Below are positions 11,953 to 23,900 of a DNA stretch of 64,000 nt, in pieces. The stretch spans positions 65,077,260-65,141,259 of the forward strand of contig NC_065530.1 in the NCBI RefSeq assembly GCF_020184175.1, written 5' to 3'. The position numbers and the translations under genes are program-made. Numbering within the stretch: the stretch's first letter is position 1; each line of letters starts with the position of its first letter. The notes beneath the pieces are model-generated. The model did not search any database. It saw only the letters and a program-made list of their open reading frames with translations, and was not told the origin of the DNA. Origin of the DNA: Aphis gossypii (lineage: Eukaryota; Arthropoda; Insecta; Hemiptera; Aphididae).

Positions 11953-14900
11953 CTAGTACATACCAGTATTTAAAAGTAATGATAGAACCAAAATATTTTG
12001 TTACTATCCCAACATAATTCCAATTTTTGAATAATAAAAAAAAATTATAATAATGAAATGTTATTAAGACAGTTTATGGATAAAGTTATTAGGCCAAATA
12101 ATTTAAAAATCCGACCTTATTAATGTATGCAAAATCAAATGTTGTGTTTTGATGACAAAATAAATCATTTAATACTTAATGTCTGAATGCTAATTCGTTA
12201 CTTAATAAAGAGTTGTTACCTGAAGATTTAAACAAAATAATAAAACATGTAATAAATAAGAATACCTTTATTTCTTTTAATGTAATACTGTCTGATATTG
12301 TACCATCACTGAATTTTACAACGCATAAAGGAGTTTTATCGATATTGACAATTCGACATTCAGAGATCCTATTATGCTGCCAGTGTCTAACCCATACTTT
12401 TTGGTTTATATGAATTATCTTTTGCTAAAAATAGAAACATTCATCAATAAAATAAATTATATAAAAAATAAGTACCTATAACTTACTTTATTTGGAATAT
12501 TTAAATGATTATTACAATGGATTAAAATATGCTTGCTGTTTCTTTCAGCTCGAAAATCAAATCCAGCAAATATTCCACAAGAAATATGAAACCAAGCATC
12601 ACAACTGCCTTCAGAACAACGAAAACAATTGCCAGATGATAAATTGCATATTACGCACTATAAAATATTCAACAATTTTTAAATTCTGCATCAGGTAGGC
12701 ATACAATAAAATACAACTTAACATAATGAACTATTATAATACCTTTTGATTAGTTGAAAAATCTGTCGAAAAAGTATTGATAGTTAATGGACTACTACCG
12801 TGCACAAACAGATGACATTCAACATGTGACCATCCATTAGATTTAAATTCTTTAAGAGCCCCACCTTTTAATGGACAATACGCACAACCCTATACATAAA
12901 TGTCAATACTTATTAAGATTTTATAACTATTAAAAATAAAAATAAAACATGGTATAATAATGTCATTTTACAAATGTTAAAATTAATTTTTAGAAAAGAA
13001 CATCAATTTAAGATTTTAAATTGGAAACTTTCTATCATACAATTGATATAATTAATTAAATGCATGAATATTGTTTTTTTAAAACAAGTAGAGTCAAGTA
13101 TTAATTTAAAGTACTTGAAATTTCCAAAGTAGACAAATTGAATGATTATTTTAAAATTAACTATATATATGAAGATTGCAATCTTAATTTTCATTCCATT
13201 GATATTTTTAATAAAAAATATTGGAGTTCTAAAATATTAATATTTATTATATTTCTAATAAATCAGTTGATAGTAAATCTTTACAAGTTTAAAAAATTCA
13301 CTAGTCAAGTAATTGACTTATGAATTTATAATAAACTTACAGCAAGCATAGCATTTTTCATGCATCGATCACACAACCAATGTTTACTTGTGTTTACATT
13401 AATGCCATAACACACTTTATGAACAGTCAAATAACATTTTTCACATCTTATGAGATCTGCCCTATAAACTTTTTCACTGCCACAAAGCGCATGTTTAAAT
13501 ATTGCTTTGCTAGGGCTCTGTAAGTTGGGTAACTTTGGATTCATGAAAGATTTCGCTTTGGTTCGCCAATCCAAATTGAAAGTTAACTATTCAAACAGTG
13601 AAAATATATTATTAAAATTCTTATTGATGCAATTAATAATCATATTTTATAATAATTAATACCAAATTTATTAACAGTTTTATAATAACAACAATTGATG
13701 TATTAGAAAAATTAATTGTTTATTACCTTTTTACGATTAAACATCATACATAATGAACAATATGGTTCATTCATACTTCTAAACACATTATACAGTTGCT
13801 CAACCTCAAATGAGCAACAATTGTTTACCATATCACCTATATTATTTGGTATACCTGTGAAAACAAATTCCTATTTAAATATAAAATATACATAAATAGA
13901 TACTTATACTCTATTCAACATAATAAGTAAACTCAGCGTACAATTCGTGCATTAAAAACAAGGACGGCCAAACAATCGATTATGGACAATTTTAAAGTCG
14001 AACATGTTAGAATTTATTTTTAGGATATCGTGCCTTATATGTTTCTTGATAATTATATTTATTTAATAATAATAAAAAAATGTCTATGGAAGTCCCCCCC
14101 CCCGGTGAGAGACAGAAGTGCACTGTGATTGGTCGTTAGCTGTCATCAGCACTCACTGTGGCAACACACATGCGTGGACTAGATAAGTTTTTATCGGGCA
14201 AGTGGACAAGGTTATTCTAAACAGAGTATAGTATCATACGATATACATTTAAATATTATTATCCACTTTTATTAAAATAGTGAAATTTAATATTTGCTGA
14301 TAGCTTTAAATTTTTAATATAAGTAAAAATTAACTAAAACATACCATCAATTGCATATTCTTCTTCATCCTTAATCTGTATTGGTTCAAGAGTCGGTGGA
14401 TATAATTGTTGTGTAGATTTTCTATCTACTATTTCTATTTTTGGAGACATAAATACTGATGGCATATAAGGTTGATTATTCTTATTGATGTGGGTTGTTA
14501 AATTAGTAAGAGATGCATTTTGTGGCATTTCTGATTTAATTGGTAATAATGGTTTTAATATAACTACATTTGAATGCCCGTTATTATTAACACTGTCACC
14601 ATTTTTAGACAATAAACTATCATTTATAATACTTTTTTTGAGATATTGATTCACCCGAGACTCTTCTGTAGTTCTATTAATATTCTTAGAATTCAGACTT
14701 TCAGTATTTATAGGTGTTATAGTTATTATTTTTTCAATACTATCATCATTTCCTTTAAAGCTAATGGTTGTTGAATCTGTATCGTTAATTAATTCATTAG
14801 AAGCAACACTTATTTTTTCAGTTGATTTAGAAGATTTATTTTTTTTAGATTTTGGATTCTTTTTGGTTGATCGTTTTTTAGCCTTCCTTTTTTTGGATCT

Positions 14901-17900
14901 TCTTTTTTCTGAACTATCACAATAATCACTATCACTTGTAAATTCTATATCTTCCAAGATTGAATGTTTTTTACTCAAAAGTCTAGATCTTCCATTATTA
15001 TAAGATACTTCAGTTACATCTAAAAATAATCATTTAATTATATATAATAATGAGTGAAGTAACAAGATTAATGTAAAATATGTTACCAACCCATTTCATC
15101 AGCTTTTAGCCATATATCTTCCATTACTTCTCTTTGTTCATCATTAAGTTCATCATCATATTCCTTTACATCAAACTCTTGAATACTTGTTGCCAAAGCA
15201 GCATCTAAAGCTTTACTTTCATGTGTCATATCAATGGACAATTCTGAATCTGAAAGTTTATGTGTGACAGGATGACGTTTTCTACCACCTTCGATATAAA
15301 GTTTTGGAATACCAGTGTTGCTATAAAATTAAAAATCAAAATTAAAAAAACTTTTAGTTTTTGGATAATCAAAAGTGACTTACTTTTTATTACATAATAA
15401 GTCACATGCACTAGGCAAGGGTGCTGCTAAAGTACGAGAAGGATCTTCTGGATGAGTACCAACATCATTTCCTTGAAGCCATAGTTCATATTTTTCAGGT
15501 TGTAAACGTTTAACAAATGTATCCATACTGATCTTTACTGAATCTGGTCGGCAATGGCACTGTGAAGCTCTTTTCCCATACTCCACCCAACGGGGTGAAG
15601 CAAAGTTTGTCGATTCAGCCATATTAAAGCCATGATTAAAACCCGCATGATATCCAAAAGGGAAAGTTATCATAAATTCACCGCGCTCTTGTGTTATCTG
15701 TAACAAATAACAATATAGATCATAAAACAATTATTGTAGTATTGGTAATTATTTAATTAAGAATAAGAAATTTTTCGGTATTTACTTTATTAAATGGTAT
15801 GGAATATTGTTTTAACATATGAGGGGATATAACAGTCATTTTATGCCTAAGAAATGCAGGGCATGCTGAAGCATCAGATTGAAAAAAACCAGTAGCCAAT
15901 CTTTCTAAGCGACGACCATGTTCTGGAGGTATTGCATACCTTCAACAATATAAAATATATGCAATTTAAATTTGAAAATATTATACAATTACAAAGGTAT
16001 AATAATAAAATGAAATAATTATATTACCATGTCTTTGGATATCCTTCGTGTATATAGTTAATACTGTATAGATCCATGTCTTCAGTGTGCCATGCAAAAG
16101 AGGTTTTCCACATACCAAAATAAAGGTAAGCAGTATTGACACCTTCGATACTAATACCATAATCTTCATTTACATAATCCAATATAGTACCCAGTTTGTT
16201 AATATTCCAAACCTTAATTTAATTAAAAAAATTATTTAATTTATTTAAATGCACATTTCAAATAAAATTAATTATAAATACATAATTCTAACACATACAT
16301 TAACATCTTTATCAGTAATAGATCCTGATACATCTGCACCATAGAGTGGGGATTTGTAAATAATATTTTTCCAGTATTTTCTTTCAAGATCTCCATAGTC
16401 AAAATGGCTAGGCGTCTTATATTCATCAGACTCTGCCATTATTTTGTAATCTGCTACTGTCATAGGTTTTTTTTGTATATTAAGTTGTTGATAAAGACCT
16501 TGTTTACCTTGTACAACCTAAATCAATATAATAATGATTAAACATAGTTTTTTAAATTAAGTACTGAAACATACTTGACAGATGGGAGCTGGAATTTTCA
16601 AATTCATAATGTCATCTTCATGATAACTTCTTTTTCTTGGTATCCATTCAGGTGGTGGGATAACCTACAAGATCAATATTACATATTTAGTAAAAAAAAG
16701 TCTACTTTTAACAATAAATATGATATTGATATAACAAGGTTACATTTTAGATTCTGAACGGAATGATGAATGTATTGATTTTACAATGATATGTGTGTGT
16801 TTTTTTTTTTTTTTTTGTGTGTGTACTTATTGGAATAATGCTTGAATTTTAAATTTCAGGGTAGTTTCCGATAGCTAATTGAATATCCTTGGTGAATTAT
16901 GAAGGTCAAAAGTAAAAAGTTTCCGAAAGTTTACAAAAAAAAATCAGAAGAAAACAACAAAAAATGACGAAAAACGGGAATTTTTACGCAAAACTAGTTT
17001 TCAACGAAATCGATTTTTTTATATGGTTGTAACTCAAAAACGAGTCACTGTAAATACTTGAAATTTTCACCGAATTTTTATAATAGTGTTATCTATACAC
17101 AGTTAAATTCAAAAATGTATGGCTTATTTTGAGCTATTTTATAGACAACTGAAATTTTCGATTTTCATAAGTATATTTTTTTGAAATGCCGATAAAAAAA
17201 TTTTAAATGACCAAAAAAACTTGAAAATTGAATACAAGGTTTCATAAAAGTTGTTCTTATTGTATTTAAATAAAATCAAAAATCATTAGGCACAATTATT
17301 TTTTATAAGTGTTCAAATTTCAACAAAATTATCAAAATTGCGAGAATTTACAAGTAATTTTGTAGTTGAAAATTCATATATTTTTTTGTATTTATATCTA
17401 AGATTAAAATTTAACACTAAATTTTCCATAAGTTTTCTTTCAAATAGTTATAGAGAAAACTCGAAATGTCATCATTGTAGGATAAAATTTTTACGAAATC
17501 GCATAAAGATATAACGATTTATCCTCAAACGATTTTAAATATTTGTTATTAGTAAAATATAAATCGTAGATACATGAAAATTTCTTAAGTTATTAAAATT
17601 AGAATTTTCTTTAGATAATTTTATTTTCTAAATAATACGCTTATTTTAAAGCATTAAATTTGAAATATTGGTTTTATTTTTATAAATACCGATAAAATTG
17701 TTTTGGTTATATGAAAATACTTGAAAATTTAATACAAAATTTCTCACGAGTTACTCTTATAGTGACAAGATTTTCTATAAGTTTGGCTTACAATAATTAT
17801 AAAAGAAGTTGAGCGTTGGCCAATTAAAAAAATGTTATCTACAGTTTAAGTTTCTACGAAATCAAAAGTTCACGCGTAAAATAGCGATTATTTAAAATCA

Positions 17901-18499
17901 AATAATTTTAAATTTTTGTTATAGAAACTGGAAACATGCACCAGTTGTATAAATAACTATTTTCTATACATGATTTAATTTTGAAATATTCAGGTCATTA
18001 AAACATAAACCACCTTTTTCACCACCTACTGGAAAATTTAGGCTGACAAATCATCTACGTTCAAAATCGTTTTTTTTACGGGGTTTTATCGATTCTGCCG
18101 TTTTAATATTAATTCAGCCGAGCTTGTTTATTTATAGATTCCGCCGGCTATTGACTCCACCGAACTTTTTTATATAATATACTGCAGATTGTATTTTTTT
18201 TTAATTAATATAGTATGGGTATAATATACGCCTAGTTTAACCAAACATAGTCATCATAGTGACCTACTCTATGTCCGAGGTCCACTCGATACTGACTGTT
18301 CCAACTAGCAAACCAACTTGACCACCCTTATAATAATACCCAAATAATTTATATAATCTTCATTTTAACATACTTTTGCCACACCAGCCTTATGTGCTCC
18401 TTGCGACTCCATAAACTCAATGTAGCTACTAAAATTTTGAAATTCGCTCCATGTTGGTCTGAAAACCATGATTCTAGGTGTATTTTTATTAGAACACAT
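11109..18499 (-). CDS. Kdm4: Lysine-specific demethylase 4 (full-length JmjC/PHD/Tudor)
   Basis: Nuclear Fe(II)/2-oxoglutarate histone demethylase; the family removes H3K9 and H3K36 methyl marks. Fifteen coding exons (minus strand): 18499-18374, 16664-16575, 16517-16299, 16212-16028, 15939-15786, 15697-15384, 15320-15091, 15019-14345, 13854-13727, 13586-13341, 12889-12743, 12657-12487, 12424-12266, 11422-11324 and 11255-11109. All phases agree, giving 1029 residues; KDM4A has 1064. JmjN is at about 8-50 and JmjC at about 140-305. Iron ligands are H187, E189 and H275; 2OG contacts N197 and K205; zinc ligands C233, H239, C305 and C307. A Lys-rich nuclear-signal-like stretch lies in exon 8. Exons 9-12 give PHD and extended PHD, and 896-1029 the double Tudor. 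The ATG follows a TTTTAG acceptor by 8 nt, so a 5' UTR intron is likely. One donor (15090, GTTGGT) is weak. Confidence 0.96.
11900..11950. repeat. TA / TATC microsatellite
   Basis: A run of TA units with interspersed CTATAT and GATA units, inside the Kdm4 intron between coding exons 13 and 14. Likely polymorphic in length. Confidence 0.85.
13860..14340. other. Kdm4 intron with poly-C tract and less AT-rich core
   Basis: The intron between coding exons 8 and 9 contains a ten-base C run at about 14094-14103, followed by about 120 bases of balanced composition with an inverted CCAAT (GATTGG at about 14127). This could be a transposon fragment, since it begins and ends abruptly against AT-rich intron, but no terminal repeats were found. 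Confidence 0.3.
16850..18005 (+). repeat. Dispersed aphid repeat, copy 2 (longest)
   Basis: About 1.15 kb inside the first Kdm4 coding intron. It holds internal repetition: ACTTGAAAATTGAATACAAG near 17218 recurs as ACTTGAAAATTTAATACAAA near 17718, and TACGAAATC blocks occur near 17493 and 17855. The 3' part lines up with 3180-3460 (TTTGGCTTACAATAAT, ACGAAATC, ACTGGAAACATGCACCAGTTG) and other parts with 48520-49200. Neither strand has an ORF of note. It looks like a tandemly organised, non-coding element family. Confidence 0.65.
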
Positions 18500-18508
18500 C
18501 TTTTACCT
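18500..18508 (-). promoter_or_regulatory. Likely 5' UTR splice acceptor and leader of Kdm4
   Basis: Reading the minus strand, a T-rich tract ending in TTTTAG is followed by GTAAAAG and the Kdm4 ATG. This suggests that the coding start sits just inside a second exon and that the transcription start lies further upstream, probably above 18700. No matching donor was fixed. Confidence 0.4.
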
Positions 18509-18691
18509 AAAATTATAAATAAAATGTTATTAAAATCAGTATGTTATACATAGGTATAACTAAATTTAAACTCATCAATCAAATTAGATATATAACCCAT
18601 CAAGTTCATCTTTGCTATCGGCGACTATTACGATTATAATCTTATAATAATATAATTTAAAGTACCTAATACCAACTATGATGGTAGTTAG

Positions 18692-18699
18692 TGACGTCA
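18692..18699. promoter_or_regulatory. CRE consensus upstream of Kdm4
   Basis: TGACGTCA, the perfect CREB/ATF palindrome, about 190 bp upstream of the Kdm4 start codon in a stretch slightly less AT-rich than its surroundings. Position suits a proximal promoter; binding is an inference. Confidence 0.35.
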
Positions 18700-19870
18700 A
18701 CCGATGGCCAAGATGAACTGGACGGGTTATAATAACTGAATTCTCACTCCAAAAGATTTTAATGATGACAATAACTATGTTAATATGTTTTGAATATTTA
18801 ATAGGAAATAACAATGAAAAACATATTTTATACTAAATAGAACATCTTTTTTTTTATTAATTAATTTGTTTTAAAGAATCTAAGTAAAAACGACACGAAA
18901 AAAAATGTCACGGAAAAAACGACAGATAAAAATCGACACGGCAATAAACAACAAAGGTAAAAAACGTCAAATGCACTTTACTTTAAAATTCCAAATATAA
19001 GGTATAGTGTAAGTGTATTATAATTCAATTGTTAAGTTAAATAAGTAAATAATAATAAAAATCAATCATAGATATCAAATGGTATAATATGCTATTACTA
19101 TTAAAAAAAATAGTAAATTTCTTTCCCCGCGTAAATGTTCTGCACATAATATTTCGACTACAAGGAAATATATAAACCCCTAAGAGTCGTAAATTAAACT
19201 TTTATTATATTCAATAAATAATGGGTTTTTACGTACAAGGAAAAATATCTGTTCTCTATTATTATTATTATCGTCGCGACTTAGCTCATCGAAACTACGT
19301 AGGTACTTAGGCATTAAGTATTTGACGAAACCAGAACGTCTTAAGATTATATTTTTTAACGATGCAATATTGTTTTATCACAGGTATCATTGTATTAACA
19401 AATACAACTTGCATATTATTACTTATTTAAAATAGGTATTTACATCACTAAATCAAAACCTTCAGTTCAAAAATTACCATAGTTTATTTCAACAAGAGTG
19501 CTTTCAAATTTCTATAAACCTATATTTAAAAATAATTTTATTTATGACGGCAATTATTTTAATAACTTTTAACCAAAATAGTTTTTCACCTTGTCGTTTT
19601 TTACCGATTACCGTTGTAAAAAAGTTTATAATTATTTTTTAATTATTTATGACCGATTGTTGATTGGTAATAAAAATAAAATAAAATATGATATAATTTT
19701 AAACAAGTAGATGACTGGAAAAATGTTAAATAAATTGTTATTAGCTTTTATAAAGAATATTTTATTTTATATTTAATTAAACTTATATTGTTGTATAATA
19801 TAGAATCAAATTAATCAAGTCAATTTCAAATTCTATATTTGTTAAGTAAAGCCATACTTCACTGTAATGG
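18700..19870. other. Upstream flank of Kdm4
   Basis: No coding region is supported. The stretch 18870-18970 repeats CGACA-type words (AACGACACG, AACGACAGA, ATCGACACG), possibly a small degenerate tandem array near the Kdm4 promoter. The rest is AT-rich. Confidence 0.35.
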
Positions 19871-19874
19871 GGAA

Positions 19875-20970
19875 CGGTAAGATTAACAAACATCGAACAC
19901 ATTTGAAAACTCACAATTTTAGCCAGATATAGGGATGTTGTACATCAACTTTATTCTATTAATCTGTCCGATGGTAAAACTGATAGACTCGTCAGTTATC
20001 AAAATACCTGCTAATACTGTCGGTCGTTTGCAAGTGGTAGCACACAAATGTGTCGATTAACGATGGATGGCCATAACAGATGGAAATTTGACTGGATCAA
20101 TTGCGGTTCCAACAATTTTAACTTTTACCATCGACGAATAGATTCATGGCAATGACAGCGAAGTTTTCGATGTCTTCAAGGCAAAGTTACCCATAGACAA
20201 TAATGATACTTCCGTTGATACCTACTTGCTATGATTTCGCATTTAACATAGAACTTCCAAGTTTCCAGCAGACTGAACACGACGAGACGATTGCGATACA
20301 CATATCATGCATTATGCATATTATTATACTATATCAATTTATCATGAAAAATGAAAATTAAAGATCCGTAAAGGAACCTATATCTATAATACACAATATC
20401 ACAAACGTTATTATTGTTGTTATTGCCGAACGCCATTACCAAAACACTGGAAATCTCGTAGACCACAGTCAACGTATTCGCGCCGATGCGAAACGTTTGC
20501 TATCTAGATCCAATCGGTGAACGCAATCTTTAGTCAACATGTCGCTGCAGCAAAATTGTTGACCCTTGCAGGCTGATGTTTATCTTGTATTTTATTATTT
20601 CTTTAGTATTGTGTTTGAAATAACATATTAATAATAATATGTGCTGTTATAACCTGGTGGCTGGCGAGTACAGAGAACCTACGTCCAACAAATTTCAATA
20701 GAGGCATAAACATTCAGTGCGCGGAACCTATGATCAACGGTTCGCAACGGAGTCACGGCATCAATATTCAGGGCATTCAACACGCCAACATCGCTGACGG
20801 AAACCCATATCTGTTTGCTGGCGACACTGTTTTACCTCGACCGCAAAATTTGATTAAAAACGGAATAACTGATAATGCAGTTGTTGGTGTCCAAACAATA
20901 TTATTGTTTTTTTTTTTAATATTTTATTATTTTTATCACAGTATAGTCAGTATATACACAGATTAAAGGT
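19875..20970 (+). pseudogene. Possible decayed gene of unknown family
   Basis: Composition rises well above the flanks and conceptual translation gives fragments of protein-like text in several frames broken by stops, for example GRLQVVAHKCVD and DGNLTGSIAVPTILTFTIDE near 20020-20150 and HGINIQGIQHANIADGNP near 20755-20810. The last part is open from about 20640 to 20966, but runs into a poly-T tract and ATT-rich intergenic DNA. I recognise no domain. A retrocopy or old transposon that has decayed would fit; so would unrecognised exons. Strand is the better-looking one, not proven. Confidence 0.3.
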
Positions 20971-23900
20971 CGTAGACCTATTATGTAGTTTTAGATTTAG
21001 ATGTTTTACTGGGTTTTAGTTTAATTTTTTTACGAATCTTCTTTCTTGTTTTTTTTATAAAAGTATAATCTTAATTTTTGAAAATTATCTGTGTCTGTAC
21101 ATTTTTTTTAGTAATTGTATTGTTTATTTTTATTATTATTTTCATGGATTAATTTGTTCATGTAATGCTGACATATCAATAATTATGGAAATTTGTTAAA
21201 TACCATTATGTAACGGTTCAATGCAATACCTATCTGATCTGCATGTCAAAGTAAGAAAATTATGATGATCATATTTTATTACCAATAATTAAAATAAATA
21301 CATAATTTTATTTTTAACAAATTATAAATAAAGTAAAACATTTTTAAACATTTTTTCTCAATAATCTTAGAGCAGTTATAATAATAGGTAGGTGTTTATT
21401 CCTTTTGATATTTAAACATTAAACTGGGTAAAAAAGTATTATTCAATTCTAATCAAAGATTAATTTTGATTTTTAATTCCTTTTTAGATTACAAATAATA
21501 TAACTACTTAATTGTACCAAAATTTTTATTATACCTAAAATTTTAATACTATTTAAATTAAAATAAATGTTTTCGCAATATGCAATGAGTAATACAAATC
21601 CTAAACAATTGTGTAAACACTAAATTGGTCATTTAACTATTCAATAGCTTAATTTATAAGCCCATAATATTAATGTACACGGTACACCTAGTTGGCGACA
21701 GGAAATAGGTGCAGTTAGTATAACTAGTAGGGCTAAATTTGTTTCAATCAATAATATTGTTATAACACTTTATAAATGTGATAAAATAAAATAATTTAAT
21801 AAAAATCATAAAATATTTATAATTTGTATTATCAAAGTTATTAGTTTACTATAAATTATTTTTACATATTTTCTATAAATACCTATTTATTTTTTCATAT
21901 TTTAATTTAAAATATTAGTGTTCAAATTAAAACTGATTTATCGAAGGATTAACAATTTTGTTGATTGGCAACGCTGATATTTCAAAAAATTGTATGCATA
22001 CACTATTATAGTATTATATATGAAAATAGATTTAAGTGAATTTACCTTTTTACCTTTTTCCTCATCAAAAATTCTTCAGACGTTTCCCCTTCAAACCACG
22101 ACTGCCAAAAAAATAGAAATTTAATTATCAATCAATATAACAAATAAATAAATTTATTTTTCAATAAATGATTACAAAAATCATAATTTTTTTAATCATA
22201 ATTAATATTCAAATTATAGAAATTTAATTGAATAGAATTTCAAAAAAAATATAAAATTTACTAATATAAATATTAGGTATAATTAAGAAAACTCATCTAT
22301 TTTTTTTTTTTTTTTTAGTAGATAACTCATAAACACTATATAATTCAAAATATCTTGACTTGAAAATTTTTATACATGCGAGTGAATAAATATTGAGATT
22401 TCCAACACATGAATATTTATTATCTCAACTCAAATCAAAAATTTTATTTATTTATTTAAGCTACCATTTAATACTTAATTTGTAAACAAATTATTTTGAA
22501 ATGATACAAATTTATCTATTACTTGTAAACAATATATAATATATTGTATTATCAGTAATAACATTAGTCACTAATAACTAGTTATTGTCATCAAGGCTGT
22601 AACTGGGGGGTCCAGGGGTCCAGACATTTCGCTTCATCTTATAATAACAATTAACAAATATATTTTAAATGCAATTAAATCATAACTACTTTATTTTATT
22701 ATTTAATAATTTAATAATAAAAATTGAATAAACCATATACTTTTTCTTAACTTTAATTTTATTTACATTAATATTAATTTTAATAACATTTTAAGTTACT
22801 ATTCTAAAAACTGGTTCATTTTTGTTCAAATATAAACAATTATAATAAAAATAGTATGTACCTATTGAAATTTGTAGCTACTACAACTTGTAGCAATTAA
22901 CATAGGTCTTTTTAGAATAATATGATAATTTTACCATATGTTATAACATATTTTAATCAAGCAAGAGCCTAAATATGATATTTATGACATTTTAACCTAT
23001 TACACTTTTTTGTAGCTCATATACCTACTTTTGAATTCATAATAATATTTTAAGTAAAACTTAACTTACTATTTAATATTATTATTTAATGAAAAAATGT
23101 ATTTGATTTTTAAACAAAATTAATTAGAGACATAGCTAAATTAAGAAATATACATTAGATAATCAATAAGAATATTAAGCATCGTTAGTTATATAATAAA
23201 CATCATTATTAGCTATGTATACATCACACTATACACTGTTCAATTAGTCACTGACACTAAATACAACCTATCGGCTATCAATATATATATACATACATAT
23301 ATTTACACATATTATACTTGTATCCAAAAAAAATCCATTGTGAAATCTTAATTATTTAATAATGTATGTGTTAATTTATGTGTGTTGTTTATTTTTTAAT
23401 TCAGCATGTAGGTAATGTGTATACCTAATTTTTTGATTTTTAAAAAGTTTAGAATAAATATGCACTTAATATTTTTTTGAGATTTCAAAAAAAAAATAAT
23501 AATATCTATATTTCACTTATTTCTTCGCTAATTTCTTTATAACTTTTATTTAGTTACTATGATTTTTAGTCTTAGTTTTCTGACAAAACTTATATTAAAA
23601 TATGAAAATGTTTAACAGTTTATATAAAAAATTTCTTAAATTATTATTTTAAATTTAGTAAATCACAAAGTAAATTAATGGTATTATTATTAATAAAGTT
23701 ACATATTTTATAAACATTACTACTTTTTTTTCAACAAATCAAATTTAAACTTATTTAAGACAAACTCAATGAACCAGTTGTAAATAATTTAGTGGAAAAT
23801 TATATTAAGTAGTTTTTGCTGGTGGTGCACAGGTTCCACATATAACTGTTTCCCCTACTTAATAACCATCAATAATTAACACAGAACAATTTCAGGCCCA

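Noticed and set aside
16575..16757. Plus-strand ORF across Kdm4 exon 2
   Set aside because: The minus strand carries the JmjN-JmjC linker with matching splice sites.
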